Shown one piece after another: positions 8,831 to 16,817 of a stretch of 64,000 nt of DNA (within the stretch, counting starts at the first letter, position 1; each line of letters begins with the position of its first letter). Below the pieces are notes generated by a model. The model saw nothing but the letters and a program-made list of their open reading frames with translations, was not told the DNA's origin and ran no database searches. This DNA is from Beijerinckiaceae bacterium (GTDB lineage: Bacteria > Pseudomonadota > Alphaproteobacteria > Rhizobiales > Beijerinckiaceae). The stretch lies in assembly GCA_027531565.1 (NCBI GenBank), contig JAPZSB010000005.1:1-64000 (forward strand), written 5' to 3'. A program made the position numbers and the translations under genes.

Positions 8831-10336
8831 ATGGATGAGCCTGCGACCTTGCGTATTCGCCCGATCGCCATCGATACCCTGCGGGAAAGTGTCGTCCTGC
8901 TGTCGCGCCGCTGCCATGCCTTGCGGCCGGAGCGCCTGAAAGGCTTCCGGAAGGTGCAGCTCCAGGCCAATGGCGCCGAACTGACCGCGAATATCCTGAT
9001 TGTCGACGATCCGGCCTTGCTGGACGAGGACGAGGTGGGCCTGACCGAGCCCGCCTTCCGCCGGCTCGGTCTGGCGGCCGGCTCTCCGGTGCGGATTTCG
9101 CTGGCGCCTCCCGCACCGAGCCTCGAGGTGATCCAGGCGAAGATCCGGGGTGAAACCCTCTCGCCCGAGGAGATTTCCGCCGTCATCCGCGATCTCGCGG
9201 CTCACCGGCTCTCCGATATCGAGATCGCGGCTTTCCTCATCGCCTGCGCGAGTTTCATGACCGCGGACGAGGTTCTTGCCTTGACCCGCGCGATGGTCGA
9301 AGCCGGCGAGCGTCTTGGCTGGCCGGCACCCATGGTGGTCGACAAGCATTGCATCGGCGGGATTCCCGGCAATCGCACCACGATGATCGTCACGCCCATT
9401 GTGGCGGCGCATGGCCTGACCATGCCGAAAACCTCCTCGCGGGCCATCACCTCGCCGGCCGGCACTGCCGATACGATGGAGGTGCTGGCCTGTGTCGATC
9501 TCGATGCGATGAAGATCCGGCAGGTGGTCGAAACCGCCCATGCCTGCATTGCCTGGGGCGGGCATGTGAAGCTCTCGCCCGTCGATGACATCCTGATCTC
9601 GGTGGAGCGCCCGCTGGCGCTGGACACGCCGGAGCAGATGGTGGCCTCGATCCTGTCAAAGAAGATTGCCGCCGGCACGACCCATCTCGTCCTTGACCTG
9701 CCGGTGGGCCCGACCGCGAAAATCCGCTCCTCCGCCTATGCGCAGCGGGTCCGCAAGCTGTTCGAGTTTGTCGCGGATCGTTGCGGCCTCGTCATCGATG
9801 TCGTCATCACCGATGGCTCGCAGCCGGTCGGCCGTGGTGTCGGCCCTTTCCTCGAGGCGCGCGATGTCATGGCCGTCCTGCGCGGCGAGGCGGATGCCCC
9901 CGTCGATCTGCGTGAAAAGTCGCTGATGCTCGCGGCGCGGATCCTTGAATTCGACCCCGGCCTGCGCGGGGGCAAGGGTCTCGTCCGGGCGCGTGAACTC
10001 CTCGATTCCGGCGCCGCCCTCCGGGCGATGGAAACGATGATCGCAGCCCAGGGACCACCGCCGGTTCGTGCGGCGCTCGGTTCGCTCACGGAAGAGATCC
10101 CCGCCGATCGCGCCGGGGTCATCACCGCGATTGACTGCTTCCGCATTGCGCGGATCGCCCGATTGGCTGGTGCACCCACCGATCCCGGAGCGGGGCTCGA
10201 CCTCTTCCGCCGCATCGGCGACCGTGTGCAGAAGGGCGAGCCGCTCTACCGCATCCATGCCGAGGACGGGGCCGATTTCGCGGCGGCCTGCAAGGCCGCA
10301 TGGCAGGTTTCGGGCTTCCAGGTCGAGGCGTGCTGA
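8831..10336 (+). CDS. Thymidine phosphorylase family, archaeal-type AMP phosphorylase-like
   Basis: About 501 residues, close to archaeal AMP phosphorylases and longer than classical DeoA (about 440). The N-terminal 90 or so residues form the extra beta-domain of the archaeal type. The catalytic domains carry [13 protein letters not shown] (phosphate/sugar site) and the nucleoside phosphorylase signature [19 protein letters not shown] in its archaeal form ([12 protein letters not shown], where DeoA has an M/TGGTLDKLE-type segment). Expected reaction: NMP plus phosphate to free base plus ribose 1,5-bisphosphate, although thymidine phosphorolysis cannot be excluded. The next gene, a PRPP synthetase, starts one base after the stop. 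ATG 8831 is favoured because the family fold begins at about RIRPIAID; a TTG at 8783 is an alternative start. Confidence 0.88.
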   Translation: MDEPATLRIRPIAIDTLRESVVLLSRRCHALRPERLKGFRKVQLQANGAELTANILIVDDPALLDEDEVGLTEPAFRRLGLAAGSPVRISLAPPAPSLEVIQAKIRGETLSPEEISAVIRDLAAHRLSDIEIAAFLIACASFMTADEVLALTRAMVEAGERLGWPAPMVVDKHCIGGIPGNRTTMIVTPIVAAHGLTMPKTSSRAITSPAGTADTMEVLACVDLDAMKIRQVVETAHACIAWGGHVKLSPVDDILISVERPLALDTPEQMVASILSKKIAAGTTHLVLDLPVGPTAKIRSSAYAQRVRKLFEFVADRCGLVIDVVITDGSQPVGRGVGPFLEARDVMAVLRGEADAPVDLREKSLMLAARILEFDPGLRGGKGLVRARELLDSGAALRAMETMIAAQGPPPVRAALGSLTEEIPADRAGVITAIDCFRIARIARLAGAPTDPGAGLDLFRRIGDRVQKGEPLYRIHAEDGADFAAACKAAWQVSGFQVEAC

Positions 10337-10337
10337 C

Positions 10338-11246
10338 ATGACGGAGGCCATTCTTCTCGCCTTTTCCGAGGATCGGGACCCGGCTTCCGCCCTGGCGGGC
10401 CGGCTGGGCATTCCCTTCGCGGAAATCGGGATGCATCGGTTTCCCGATGGCGAGTTCTGCCCGCGCGTTCCGGCTGCCGCGCCTCTGGCGCTGGTCTATC
10501 GCAGCTTCGATCACCCGAACGAGAAGCTGGTGGCCCTGCTCCTCGCCCGGGATGCATTGTCGCGGGATCCACGCGTGAACAGGTGCGAACTGGTCGCGCC
10601 TTACCTGCCCTATATGCGGCAGGATATCGCCTTTCACCCGGGCGAGCCTGTCAGCCAGGCCGTTTTGTGCCGGTTGCTGGCCGAGCGTTTCTCGCGGATC
10701 ATCACTGTCGACCCGCATCTCCACCGGACAACCCATCTGGGGGAGGTCTATCCGGGAACCGTCTGGCAGGTTCTGGCGGCGCAGGATGCCCTTGCCGATG
10801 CGATCGCCACAGCGGGCACGACGCCCGGCCTCGTCATCATCGGTCCCGATATCGAATCCACGCCGCTGGTGGAACGTCTGGCCAGACGGCTTGCCTGCAC
10901 ATCCGCGACCTTTGCGAAGGAACGCACAGGCGACCGGGAGGTTCACCTGACACCTCCTGCCGGCCTCGATCTCGCGGGCCGGCCGGTCATGATCCTTGAC
11001 GACATGTGCTCGACCGGCGGCACGATGGTCCGCCTAGCCGCGGCGCTTCGGGCCGCCGGGGCGCGTTCGATCGAGGCTGTGGTGACGCATGCCCTGTTCG
11101 ACGAGGCCTCGGCCATCCGGATGCGGGAGGCCGGGATCACCCGGATCCGCTCCACCGATTCCGTCGCCCATCCCACAAACGCCATTCCGTTGGCCGGCCT
11201 GCTGGCGGAGGCGGTCATTGCCCCTCCGAAGCAGGATCGACCCTAG
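10338..11246 (+). CDS. prs: Ribose-phosphate pyrophosphokinase (PRPP synthetase)
   Basis: A 302-residue phosphoribosyl-pyrophosphate synthetase homologue: ribose 5-phosphate plus ATP to PRPP plus AMP. It shows the two phosphoribosyltransferase-like domains of the family: RFPDGE near residue 34, PYLPYMRQD, VDPHLHR (metal/ATP site), the flexible loop KERTGDREV, and the PRPP-binding loop MILDDMCSTGGTM. It diverges from the usual housekeeping Prs (shorter, unusual loops), resembling the group found beside archaeal-type AMP phosphorylases. Its ATG lies one base after the phosphorylase stop, so the two are made together and probably act on the same ribose-phosphate pool. It may be a second, specialised Prs. 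The symbol describes the family, not an orthology claim. Confidence 0.87.
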   Translation: MTEAILLAFSEDRDPASALAGRLGIPFAEIGMHRFPDGEFCPRVPAAAPLALVYRSFDHPNEKLVALLLARDALSRDPRVNRCELVAPYLPYMRQDIAFHPGEPVSQAVLCRLLAERFSRIITVDPHLHRTTHLGEVYPGTVWQVLAAQDALADAIATAGTTPGLVIIGPDIESTPLVERLARRLACTSATFAKERTGDREVHLTPPAGLDLAGRPVMILDDMCSTGGTMVRLAAALRAAGARSIEAVVTHALFDEASAIRMREAGITRIRSTDSVAHPTNAIPLAGLLAEAVIAPPKQDRP

Positions 11247-11256
11247 CGGGTCGATC
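11235..11256 (+). other. Perfect hairpin spanning the prs stop codon
   Basis: GATCGACCC (11235-11243), loop TAGC that contains the stop codon, and GGGTCGATC (11248-11256). The 9-bp stem is perfect, but no T-run follows, so it is more likely an mRNA 3'-end stabiliser than an intrinsic terminator. Confidence 0.5.
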
Positions 11257-11492
11257 CCCGAACTCGCCGTTCAGGGCCAGGCCGTGCCTGTCCATGCCAT
11301 TGCGGACCGCACGGTGTTGGGCAGGCCATGCTGGCGGAACCCGCTGCGGCACCATGCTGCAGGGGGAACGAAAGTTTTTGTTCAGCCTGTTCATCGATCC
11401 GCAGCACCGACGGGGTGAATCAAACGTAACAGCAATACGGATCGTTTTTCATAACCGTCCGAAAGATCAGCAATCCATAGAGAGAACCGTCG

Positions 11493-12320
11493 ATGCGCCT
11501 GCCCTTTCCCGCCGCCAGCCTCGCCATGGCGAGCCTGACGGTTTCGAGCCTGCCCGCTTTCGCGCAGCAGATCGATCTGAGAAACGCAGAGGCCCGGGCG
11601 GCTCCGCGCACGTGGAATGTCTCGCTCGGCCTCGGCGTCGGTGTCTCGCCGGCCTTTCTGGGCTCGAAGCGCGGCGCGGTGTCGTTCCGGCCGATTGTCT
11701 CGATCGGGCGCGGTCTTGGCAGCCGCTGGCTTTCCGTGGCCGATGACAGCATCGGCATCGGCCTGATCGAGGGGGATAACTGGCGTGCCGGCGTCGCGGG
11801 CAGGCTGCTCTGGGAACGGCGCGCTTCGGATCATTCCGAGTTGCGGGGTCTCGGCAATGTCCGGTTCGGCGGCGAAATCGGCGGTTTCGCGGAGTTCTAT
11901 CCCGTTCCTTGGCTGCGGGCCCGCGGCGAGATCCGGCAGGGGCTCTTCGCGCATGACGCATTGATGGGCGATATCAAGCTGGATGCCTTCACGCGGCTGG
12001 GCGAACGATGGATCGTTTCGGCCGGCCCGCGCATGGCCTTTGCGGGTCGTGACTTCACGCAGACCTATCTCGGGGTCTCGGCGCAGCAATCGCTGGCATC
12101 CGGCCTGCCAGCCTACAAGGCCGGCCATGGCCTGTTCTCCTATGGCGCGGCCGCGCAGGTGACCTATCAATGGTCACCGCGCCTTGAAACCAGCGCCTTC
12201 GTCCAGGCCACGAGGCTTGCCGGGGATGCGGCGGATTCGCCGCTGGTCAAGCGGAGGGGGTCGCCGAACCAGTTCAGTGCGGGCACCAGCCTGCGCTGGA
12301 CCTTCGATACCGGCTACTGA
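11493..12320 (+). CDS. MipA/OmpV family outer-membrane protein
   Basis: A 275-residue beta-barrel protein of the MipA/OmpV family. A Sec signal peptide (about 1-25, ending AFAQ) is followed by NVSLGLGVGVSPAFLGSKRG, the family's typical first strand with a glycine-rich turn, then alternating aromatic/polar strands. It ends with LRWTFDTGY; a terminal aromatic residue is typical of outer-membrane barrels. Known members scaffold murein enzymes (MipA) or act as a porin or stress protein (OmpV); which applies is unknown. It stands alone, with 246 bp upstream. Confidence 0.88.
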   Translation: MRLPFPAASLAMASLTVSSLPAFAQQIDLRNAEARAAPRTWNVSLGLGVGVSPAFLGSKRGAVSFRPIVSIGRGLGSRWLSVADDSIGIGLIEGDNWRAGVAGRLLWERRASDHSELRGLGNVRFGGEIGGFAEFYPVPWLRARGEIRQGLFAHDALMGDIKLDAFTRLGERWIVSAGPRMAFAGRDFTQTYLGVSAQQSLASGLPAYKAGHGLFSYGAAAQVTYQWSPRLETSAFVQATRLAGDAADSPLVKRRGSPNQFSAGTSLRWTFDTGY

Positions 12321-12373
12321 GCAGAGCCCTCCGGGCTCACGGGGTCCCGGAGCAGCAAAGATTTTCCGGCGCC

Positions 12374-12400
12374 TGTCGAAATCGCGTCGTCCCGCGTGTC
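12374..12400 (+). promoter_or_regulatory. Candidate ECF42-type promoter
   Basis: TGTCGA at 12374-12379 matches the -35 motif I recall for ECF42 sigma factors. Candidate -10 elements containing CGTC or CGTGTC follow at 12387-12400, but the spacing is short. It lies about 80-100 bp ahead of the membrane-protein gene that heads the DGPF-sigma group. The match is partial. Confidence 0.3.
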
Positions 12401-12476
12401 ATGGGTTCGAGAAGCGAGCTTGCGGCCCAGGCCGGGGCGGATCGCTTCCTGTGACCGAGCAACAGGAGACGGCACG

Positions 12477-12926
12477 ATGACAGCCCAGATTTCACAGACA
12501 AGATTTGCGGGAGGCCCGGCCGGGTTACTCGTGGCAGCCGGGGCGGGTATCCTCTGGAATGCCTACGGCGCGTGGCAATTCGCCCTTTCCTTCTTCCAGA
12601 CACGGGAGAGCCTGGTTGCGGCCGGCATGACGCCGTCACAGGCGGAACTCTATCTCTCGCTGCCCGGCTGGATCAGCCTTGCCTTCGCGATCGGCGTTTT
12701 CGGCGGGCTGATCGGTTCGGTCGCGCTGCTGATGAAGCGGGCCGTCGCCCTGCCGGTCTTCGGCGTCTCGCTCGCGGGCTATGTCCTGCTGTTCGCCGGC
12801 GATACCTATTACGGTGTTTTCGCGAACATCCCGTCCCAGCTCGTCATCCTTGCCGTTGTCGTGGCGATCGCGGCGGCGCTTTTTGCCGTGACAATCCACG
12901 CCCGGAACCGCGGCACGCTGGCCTGA
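12477..12926 (+). CDS. Four-helix integral membrane protein of unknown function
   Basis: A 149-residue protein with four hydrophobic segments: about 15-32, 62-83, 88-106 and 113-135. Residues 49-58 hold MTPSQAELYLSLPGW, a loop like that of a widespread small-membrane-protein family in proteobacteria whose function is undescribed. The start at 12477 has AGGAG seven bases upstream. It is followed after 72 bp by the DGPF-domain gene and the ECF sigma gene on the same strand, so it may belong to that stress module (inference). Confidence 0.7.
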   Translation: MTAQISQTRFAGGPAGLLVAAGAGILWNAYGAWQFALSFFQTRESLVAAGMTPSQAELYLSLPGWISLAFAIGVFGGLIGSVALLMKRAVALPVFGVSLAGYVLLFAGDTYYGVFANIPSQLVILAVVVAIAAALFAVTIHARNRGTLA

Positions 12927-12998
12927 ATGCCGGCTCTCGCCTGCTTTCGAGCCGTTCTGCCACGTTGACCCTTCTCCCAGCCATGAAAGAATGAACCC

Positions 12999-13367
12999 AT
13001 GCAATACATGCTTCTGCTCACCGAGCCCGAAACCGAATTCGCCAAGCGCACCCATCCCGAGCATGCCACGGAATACTGGGGTGGCTGGCGAGCCTTCATT
13101 GACGCCATCGCGCAAGCCGGCATCATCGTGAACGGTGATGGCCTGCAGGGCCCCCATACGGCCACCACTGTCCGGGTCCGCGATGGCAAGCGGATCGTGC
13201 AGGACGGGCCCTTCGCCGATACGAAGGAACAGCTCGGCGGCTACTTCGTGATCGAGGTGCCGGATCTCGATACGGCGCTCGAATGGGCTGCCCGCGCGCC
13301 CTCCGCCTCCTATGCCTCGGTCGAGGTCCGGCCGGTCCTGCCGCCGATGACCCCGCCGGCGGCCTGA
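12999..13367 (+). CDS. YCII-related DGPF-domain protein
   Basis: A 122-residue single-domain protein of the YCII/DGPF family (dimeric alpha/beta fold). It starts with MQYMLLLTEPE and has the hallmark VQDGPFADTKEQLGGYFVIE around residues 65-85. Genes of this family are the constant neighbours of ECF42 sigma factors and are thought to take part in their signalling; no enzymatic role is proven. The ECF sigma gene begins two bases after its stop codon, so the pair is co-expressed. Confidence 0.9.
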   Translation: MQYMLLLTEPETEFAKRTHPEHATEYWGGWRAFIDAIAQAGIIVNGDGLQGPHTATTVRVRDGKRIVQDGPFADTKEQLGGYFVIEVPDLDTALEWAARAPSASYASVEVRPVLPPMTPPAA

Positions 13368-13368
13368 C

Positions 13369-14586
13369 ATGGATCCCGCGCGCCTCGCTGCCGAACGCGT
13401 CGCGCGCGGATCCTACGGCCGTCTGGTGGCTTTGCTGGCGGCGCGCTCCCGCGATATTGCCAGCGCCGAGGATGCGCTGGCGGATGCCCTTGTCGCGGCA
13501 CTTCGCACCTGGCCCGAAAGGGGTATCCCCGCCAATCCCGACGCGTGGTTGCTGACGGCGGCCCGGAACCGGATGCGCAATGCCTATCGCCACAGGACCA
13601 TCACGGTTGCTGCCGAGCCGGATCTCGCCCTGCTCCACCTCCCGGACGGGGACGAACCGCAGGCCATTCCGGACGAACGCCTCAAGCTGATGTTTGTCTG
13701 TGCGCATCCGGCGATCGAAGCCGGCATCCGGACGCCGCTCATGCTGCAGACCATCCTCGGGCTGGATGCGGCGCGCATCGGCAGCACGTTTCTGGTCTCG
13801 CCCGCGACCATGGGGCAGCGCCTCGTCCGGGCCAAGGCCAAGATCAAGGAAGCCGGCCTGCGCTTCGATATTCCGTCGCCGGCCGACATGCCCGGGCGGC
13901 TGGCCGAGGTTCTCGATGCGGTCTATGCCGCCTATGGTGTCGGATGGGACGGGCATCATGGCGGAGATGCCGGCATCCGGGATCTGGCGCAGGAGGCGGT
14001 CTTTCTCGGCCGACTGCTCGTTGCCCTCCTGCCCGATGAACCCGAGGCGAAGGGCCTGCTGGCGCTGATGCTCTATTGCGAAGCGCGGCGCGAGGCCCGA
14101 AGCGATGGGGAGGGCCGCTTCATCCCGTTGGAGCGGCAGGATGCCCGCCTGTGGTCCCGCGATCTCATCATCGAGGCGGAGGCCTTGCTGATCGCCGCAT
14201 CCGGTTTCGGCCGGTTCGGGCGCTACCAGTGCGAGGCGGCCATCCAGTCCGTCCATGTGCAGCGGCCGATCACCGGGCGGACGGATCACCACGCGCTGCT
14301 GACACTCTATCGGCTGCTGGCCGAACGCCATCCCAGCATCGGCGCACTGCTCGGATATGCCGCCGTTCTGGTCGAAGCCGGACGTGCGGCAGAGGCGATG
14401 GCCCTGCTCGACGCCTTGCCCGCTGACGACATCCGGACGCATCAACCCTATTGGGTCACGCTCGCCCGGACGCAGGATGCCCTCGGCCTACCCGAAGCCG
14501 CTTCCGCCTCGCTGGAAACAGCGATCGGGCTGACCGGATCCGACGCCGTGCGGGCTTTCCTTCGCACCCTGCTCGACCCGCGCTAG
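13369..14586 (+). CDS. ECF42-type RNA polymerase sigma factor with C-terminal TPR-like domain
   Basis: A 405-residue sigma-70 family protein. Sigma region 2 spans about 10-75 (SAEDALADALVAALRTWP, then NPDAWLLTAARNRMRNAYR). The linker has DERLKLMFVCAHPAIE, where family members usually read FTCCHPAL. Region 4 covers about 120-165 (FLVSPATMGQRLVRAKAKIKEAG). An additional helical, TPR-like part of about 230 residues (DUF6596 region onward) replaces the usual anti-sigma factor and is known to be needed for activity in ECF42 members. Partner: the DGPF protein immediately upstream. It probably recognises a TGTCGA-type -35; a candidate lies at 12374. Confidence 0.92.
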   Translation: MDPARLAAERVARGSYGRLVALLAARSRDIASAEDALADALVAALRTWPERGIPANPDAWLLTAARNRMRNAYRHRTITVAAEPDLALLHLPDGDEPQAIPDERLKLMFVCAHPAIEAGIRTPLMLQTILGLDAARIGSTFLVSPATMGQRLVRAKAKIKEAGLRFDIPSPADMPGRLAEVLDAVYAAYGVGWDGHHGGDAGIRDLAQEAVFLGRLLVALLPDEPEAKGLLALMLYCEARREARSDGEGRFIPLERQDARLWSRDLIIEAEALLIAASGFGRFGRYQCEAAIQSVHVQRPITGRTDHHALLTLYRLLAERHPSIGALLGYAAVLVEAGRAAEAMALLDALPADDIRTHQPYWVTLARTQDALGLPEAASASLETAIGLTGSDAVRAFLRTLLDPR

Positions 14587-14623
14587 CCAATGGGGGAGGG
14601 GGATCCGGGCTCCTCCGGCAGGG

Positions 14624-15625
14624 TCAGGCCTTCAGGAACAGGTGCTTGTAGCCGAACAGGGCGGTCGAGCCCCCGGTATGCAGGAAGACGATATCCTCGT
14701 TTTCCGCGAACGTGCCCTTCCGGATGGCATCGATCATGCCGGCCATCGCCTTGCCGCTATAGACCGGATCGAGGAGAATGCCCTCGGTCCGGGCCACCAG
14801 CGTCAGCGCATCCACCATGCCGGGGGTCGGCAGGCCATAGCCGGGGCCGACATATCCGTCATCGGCGAAGACATGCTCGCGCTTGACGATTCCGGGTTGG
14901 CCGAGATGCTCGGCCGTGCGGCAGGCCAGGTCGAACACCATCTCTTCCTGCTTCTGGCGCGGATGCCGAACCGAAACGCCATGGACCGAAATCGGGCTCC
15001 GCATCGCCACGAAGCCGGCCACAAGGCCCGCCTGGGTGCCGGAGCTTCCCGTTCCATGCACGAGGCGGGTCATGTTGATGCCGAGCTGGCTGGCCTGCGC
15101 CATCAGTTCCATGGCACAGGCAACATAGCCGAGGGCCCCGATCGGGTTGGAGCCGCCACCCGGGATGACATACGGCCTGGCGCCCTTCGCCTTGAAATCC
15201 TCGGCCGCCGCTGCACAGGCCGCGCCGACATCGCTGCCGCCGGGCACATAGCTCCGGGTGCAGCCGAACAGCTCATCGAGCAGGATATTGCCGTTCTGCT
15301 CGTAATCGGCGTCGGTCTCCGTCACGCGGCGCTCGAGGACAGCGTGGCACTTCATGCCGAACCGCGCGGCGGCCGCGGCCGTCATGCGGACATGGTTCGA
15401 CTGCACCGCGCCCGGGGTGATGAGCAGGTCCGCCCCCTTCTCGAGGGCATCCGCCACGAGGAATTCCAGCTTGCGCGCCTTGTTGCCGCCCTGCGCCAGC
15501 CCGGTGCAGTCATCACGCTTGATCCAGAGGCGCGGGCCGCCGATGGCCTGCCGCAACCGGTCAAGCGGCTCGAGCGGCGTCGGCGCGTGCGAAAGGCTGA
15601 CACGGGGAAATCGTTCGAGGAGCAT
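14624..15625 (-). CDS. dcyD: D-cysteine desulfhydrase / ACC deaminase family PLP enzyme
   Basis: A 333-residue fold-type II PLP enzyme. The PLP lysine is in GLAQGGNKARKLEFL (about residue 51), followed by GAVQSNHVRMTAAAAARFG; the glycine loop that holds phosphate is HGTGSSGTQAG. The family covers D-cysteine desulfhydrase (D-Cys to pyruvate, H2S, NH3), L-cysteate sulfo-lyase and ACC deaminase. Length and the GGGSNPIGALGYV segment fit D-cysteine desulfhydrase or CuyA best, and sequence reading alone does not separate them. It lies 80 bp after a LysR gene on the same strand that faces a peptide ABC operon, so it may degrade an imported sulphur compound (inference). Confidence 0.83.
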   Translation of the reverse strand: MLLERFPRVSLSHAPTPLEPLDRLRQAIGGPRLWIKRDDCTGLAQGGNKARKLEFLVADALEKGADLLITPGAVQSNHVRMTAAAAARFGMKCHAVLERRVTETDADYEQNGNILLDELFGCTRSYVPGGSDVGAACAAAAEDFKAKGARPYVIPGGGSNPIGALGYVACAMELMAQASQLGINMTRLVHGTGSSGTQAGLVAGFVAMRSPISVHGVSVRHPRQKQEEMVFDLACRTAEHLGQPGIVKREHVFADDGYVGPGYGLPTPGMVDALTLVARTEGILLDPVYSGKAMAGMIDAIRKGTFAENEDIVFLHTGGSTALFGYKHLFLKA

Positions 15626-15705
15626 GGGGACCCGCCCTGTTGGAAAGGAATTCCGGCAAGGCTAGCGCTGCGACCCCGCCGCAGGAAATTCGAATTGCAC
15701 AAGGC

Positions 15706-16638
15706 TTATGCAGAAATTGCATGATCTTTAGGCAGTTCGGTCACAGCGCGCCAGACATGCTCGACAATCGAACGCTCGCGTTCCGCACGCCGGTAGGCCT
15801 TGATCTCGACGGCGAGGCCATAATCCGCATGGCGGGCGCAGGCGACAAGCCGGCCGGCCGCGAGTTCTGCTCCGATGGCTGACCGGGGCAGCCAGGCAAC
15901 CCCGTCACCGGCGAGGGCCATGCCCTTCAGGGCCTCGACCAGCGAGCTTTCGTAGGAAGGACGGGCTCTCCGGCCGAGGTCCCAGTTTTCGAGCGCGGAA
16001 CCGACGAGACGGCCGAGATAGGAGTTGTTGGAATAGGCCAGAAGCGGGAAGGGATCATCATTCGTCGCGTCGATGGCATGGCGCGGCGCGCCGTCGCTGT
16101 CGGCTGCCGAGACGGGCATCACCGTATCGGCGCCGATGCTCGCGGCCTCGAAGCGCGACATCCCGAACATCGAGGGTGCCGCGCTGGTATTGTAGGCCAG
16201 AACGAGGTCGCAGGCGCCTTCCATCAGCGCCTGGCCGCAATCATGGAGATCCGCGGCCATCATCTTCACATTGAGTTCGCCGGTCCCGTCCGCGTGACGC
16301 AGCGCGGCGATCCAGGTCGGAGCAAAATGGATGGCGAGCGTATGCGTGGCACAGATCCGGATTGTCCGCGCATCGCGTTTGACGAGGCCGCGGAATTCCG
16401 CCCGCTCGCGCTGCAGGATGCGGACGACATCCAGCGCGGTCTGGTAGAAGGAATGCCCTGCCGGCGTGAGCGTGGTCGGGAAGCGCGACCGGTCGATCAG
16501 GTCCGCGCCCAGCCAATGTTCGAGCGCCCGGATGCGGCGGCTGAAGGCGGATTGGCTGATGTTCCGGTCCTCGGCCGAGCGCGAGAAATTGCCCGTCGAG
16601 GCGAGACTGATGAAATCTTCCAGCCAGCCGATTTCCAT
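15706..16638 (-). CDS. LysR-family transcriptional regulator
   Basis: A 310-residue LTTR. The N-terminal winged HTH starts MEIGWLEDFISLASTGNFSR and contains SQSAFSRRIRALEHWLGADL; the effector-binding domain follows. ATG 16638 is chosen because GAGGG lies seven bases upstream and it gives the usual LTTR N-terminus. The frame extends upstream to 16725 into the divergent promoter region. It is divergent from the dipeptide-type ABC operon (179-bp gap) and upstream of the desulfhydrase gene, so it probably controls both; the ligand is unknown. Confidence 0.9.
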   Translation of the reverse strand: MEIGWLEDFISLASTGNFSRSAEDRNISQSAFSRRIRALEHWLGADLIDRSRFPTTLTPAGHSFYQTALDVVRILQRERAEFRGLVKRDARTIRICATHTLAIHFAPTWIAALRHADGTGELNVKMMAADLHDCGQALMEGACDLVLAYNTSAAPSMFGMSRFEAASIGADTVMPVSAADSDGAPRHAIDATNDDPFPLLAYSNNSYLGRLVGSALENWDLGRRARPSYESSLVEALKGMALAGDGVAWLPRSAIGAELAAGRLVACARHADYGLAVEIKAYRRAERERSIVEHVWRAVTELPKDHAISA

Positions 16639-16817
16639 GTATCCCTCGCAGATTTCCGGAGGTGGAGCGTTTCGCGCTCCGACCCTCCTCATGCGCATCC
16701 TGCATAACGTATCGAAAATGAGCAATGGCGGGAACGTCGAACCTGCCGCTAGCTTGCAGGCTCAGGATGACTGTCCCGTTATCCAGACGGGCGTTCAGGT
16801 TCACCGGGAGGATTGTG

